A stretch of 64,000 bases of DNA from Chloroflexota bacterium (GTDB taxonomy: Bacteria > Chloroflexota > UBA11872), in NCBI GenBank assembly GCA_022825895.1, contig JAJDVX010000010.1, positions 1 through 64,000 of the forward strand, written 5' to 3'. Shown here piece by piece: positions 62,772-64,000 of this stretch. The notes under the pieces were generated by a model. The model was not told the origin of the DNA. It made no database searches and saw only the letters and a list, made by a program, of their open reading frames with translations. Position numbers and translations under genes: made by a program. How positions within the stretch are numbered: the first letter of the stretch is position 1; each line of letters starts with the position of its first letter.

Positions 62772-63623
62772 TTACCAGGGCGAGTCTATTGGGACTGCGC
62801 GTTTGGTTGCGGCGGCGTGGAGGATGGCGCGGGTTGGGGGTGTGACGGGGGAGACCATGTAGCCGAGTTGGGCATCGCCGAGGACGGTTACCTGGTTGCG
62901 AGGCGCCTTCCGCCAGTGAAGGGCAACGATGAGGCAGATGGCGGCGTCGAGGCAATCCTGGTGAGTCTTGGCGGGCTCTTTGACTTCAGCCAGATTGCGG
63001 GCCCACTTGGCGAGGTCGTGCAGGTGCAGCGAGGCGGCGTGGCGACTGGCGGCGAGGGCGACGAGGCGCCAGTCGGGGTGCGAGAATTTTCTGCGATTGG
63101 CCGGGTTGTAGCGGGCCGCGCGCTTGCGTTCGAGGATGGCCGGTTCGAGTGCGGGTAGGGCGAGGGCGGGGAAGACTTCAATTGCATGGAGTCCGTTCAC
63201 GGCCGATCTGGACCGTGGTGGGTTCTGTACGGGTTCGAGCCGTTGGAGGAATTGCCAGATGGGCGCATTGGGGCCGAACATCCGGACTTTGCTTTGGATC
63301 GTGCGTCCGCTCCTGGTCTTGCCTTGACTGGCGGGTTGAACACCGCCGCGGAGGCGAGATATGAGCGACGCCGCGACCCTATCGACGGGCCGACTGCCGG
63401 TTTGATTGGGTACGACGGTTGGCTGGTCAATCGCAACGAGGACGTAGTCGTGCGTTGATTGAAGCTTTTCGATGATCGTGGCGGCGTGGTCGAAGCCGGC
63501 GGTTTCGGGCAGGCGGGTCTCAACCAGACGGTCCTGGGAAAACGAAGCTGACGCGATGCCGCCGGCGGCGTTGCCGGCCCAGGCGGAATCGAATCCGACG
63601 AAGGCTTCGCGGCCGGCGGTCAC
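62772..63623 (-). CDS. DUF429 family protein
   Basis: A 283-residue protein with the DUF429 opening AFVGFDSAWAGNAAGGIASASF and the core VLVAIDQPTVVPNQTGSRPVD, features of an RNase H-like fold with acidic active-site positions (D in FDSAW and IDQP). The C-terminal half (about 180-245) has AKTHQDCLDAAICLIVALHW, where D and the helix are conserved in the family. GTG start at 63623. Function unknown; nuclease-like chemistry is inferred from the fold. Confidence 0.8.
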   Translation of the reverse strand: MTAGREAFVGFDSAWAGNAAGGIASASFSQDRLVETRLPETAGFDHAATIIEKLQSTHDYVLVAIDQPTVVPNQTGSRPVDRVAASLISRLRGGVQPASQGKTRSGRTIQSKVRMFGPNAPIWQFLQRLEPVQNPPRSRSAVNGLHAIEVFPALALPALEPAILERKRAARYNPANRRKFSHPDWRLVALAASRHAASLHLHDLAKWARNLAEVKEPAKTHQDCLDAAICLIVALHWRKAPRNQVTVLGDAQLGYMVSPVTPPTRAILHAAATKRAVPIDSPW

Positions 63624-63969
63624 GTGGTCACGATCGGTGTCGGGAACACCGGGATTCCGTAGCTCCAGGTACGCCAGGTTCTCGGGAACTGGAGGCGTAT
63701 ATGACGCACGTCGCGCACTCTACTCCTTACGCCCAAGCCCTCTAATGAGACCCTTGCGCAACCCAGAGTCGGTTGCGCGGAAGACCCCTCACCGATTTAC
63801 GCCGAGGACGGCGGAATCTGCCTCTCCCCCAGGAGAGGGTGAAGAACCGCCGCGGCTTCGAGGTTGAGGGGCGTTTTGCAAAGGTCTCTCTAAAGCGCCG
63901 GTGCCGGCGGAAGGGTGTCGGTCTGCTACGGTGCCGGACTAACGGTGGGGTGACTGACGAGGAATGGCC
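63624..63969. other. Intergenic region between DUF429 and the last gene
   Basis: About 346 bases without a gene; most of it is the MITE-like repeat at 63740-63893. Between 63894 and 63969 only the GAGGA ribosome-binding site (about 63959-63963) of the last gene is clear. Confidence 0.5.
63740..63893. repeat. MITE-like repeat with terminal inverted repeats and internal hairpin
   Basis: GAGACCCTTGCGCA (from 63747) and, in reverse complement, GAGACCTTTGCAAA (63888 back to about 63875) are imperfect terminal inverted repeats 142 bases apart. Direct repeats CTCTAA at 63740-63745 and 63888-63893 flank or overlap them. Inside is a perfect 7-bp stem CCTCTCC (63821-63827) / GGAGAGG (63832-63838). No ORF of note lies within. 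This is the shape of a non-autonomous element; no second copy was noticed in the window. Confidence 0.5.
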
Positions 63970-64000
63970 ATGACTACGTACCGGGTGGGGTTTTTGGGCG
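63970..64000 (+). CDS. Start of a probable Gfo/Idh/MocA oxidoreductase, cut by the window end
   Basis: Only ten codons are visible (MTTYRVGFLG), after GAGGA at a good distance. The Y-R-V-G-F-L-G start is the usual Rossmann entry of Gfo/Idh/MocA enzymes, three of which are elsewhere in the window. ATG at 63964 is in the same frame and also possible. Family assignment from so few residues is a guess. Confidence 0.5.
   Translation, partial: MTTYRVGFLG

Overview
The window is a GC-rich bacterial chromosome segment with about 60 protein genes, one tRNA, the SRP RNA and one IS110-type insertion element at the left edge. The mix of gene families suggests a Chloroflexota-like, possibly marine or host-associated heterotroph: expanded phytanoyl-CoA dioxygenases, Gfo/Idh/MocA oxidoreductases and enolase-superfamily dehydratases, a DUF58/TgpA-type transglutaminase operon, a DUF2298-like membrane protein and a double-propeller WD40 protein. 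This placement is inference; there is no rRNA or other phylogenetic marker beyond dnaX, recR and ffs.

Layout. 1-5.8 kb: an apparently intact IS110 transposase, a very C-rich non-coding stretch, a DegT-type aminotransferase, then two tandem fatty-acid desaturases and a small SRPBCC protein. 5.8-11.1 kb (minus strand): a complete branched-chain amino-acid ABC transporter, livJ-livH-livM-livG-livF. 11.5-15.1 kb: a tandem pair of phytanoyl-CoA dioxygenases facing an oxidoreductase and an unrecognised protein. 15.2-20 kb: a polytopic DUF2298-like membrane protein with a translationally coupled partner, a galactonate-dehydratase-like enzyme and a lipoprotein. 20-27 kb: small catabolic gene sets (EthD-like plus TIM barrel; Gfo/Idh plus class IV aminotransferase; rhamnonate-dehydratase-like plus mannonate dehydratase) and an aquaporin. 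26.8-30.2 kb: lipid genes (cyclopropane synthase-like, delta-9 desaturase, epimerase). 30.2-36.5 kb: a 14-repeat WD40 protein, two glycosyltransferases, a third phytanoyl-CoA dioxygenase and tRNA-Pro(GGG).

36.6-44.1 kb: an AddB/Cas4-like nuclease converges on a minus-strand operon reading hpt, alpha/beta-hydrolase-fold protein, FAH-family protein, larA-like racemase, DUF1537 kinase, pdxA-like dehydrogenase, secG. The middle of it looks like a four-carbon acid-sugar catabolic module. 44.1-48.7 kb: a DUF58/transglutaminase operon with three small membrane proteins. 48.9-54.1 kb: a chromate transporter, a small lipoprotein, and the housekeeping run ffs-dnaX-ybaB-recR-metallohydrolase. 54.1-56.9 kb: a decayed region with an IS110 remnant joined directly to a fragment of a DUF2298-like gene, then a TPR protein. 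57-64 kb: methyltransferase, macrodomain protein, CocE-type hydrolase, Gfo/Idh oxidoreductase, sulfatase-fold protein, DUF429 protein, a MITE-like repeat and the start of one more probable Gfo/Idh gene.

No classical defence island, prophage or CRISPR array is visible. The most unusual signals are four enzymes that lack an expected catalytic residue (transglutaminase Cys to Ser, alpha/beta-hydrolase Ser to Ala, sulfatase Cys to Thr, rhamnonate-dehydratase-like Asp to Asn); the conserved non-coding leader shared by the two IS110 copies, a candidate bridge-RNA region; the larA-kinase-pdxA module; and the MITE-like element at the right end.
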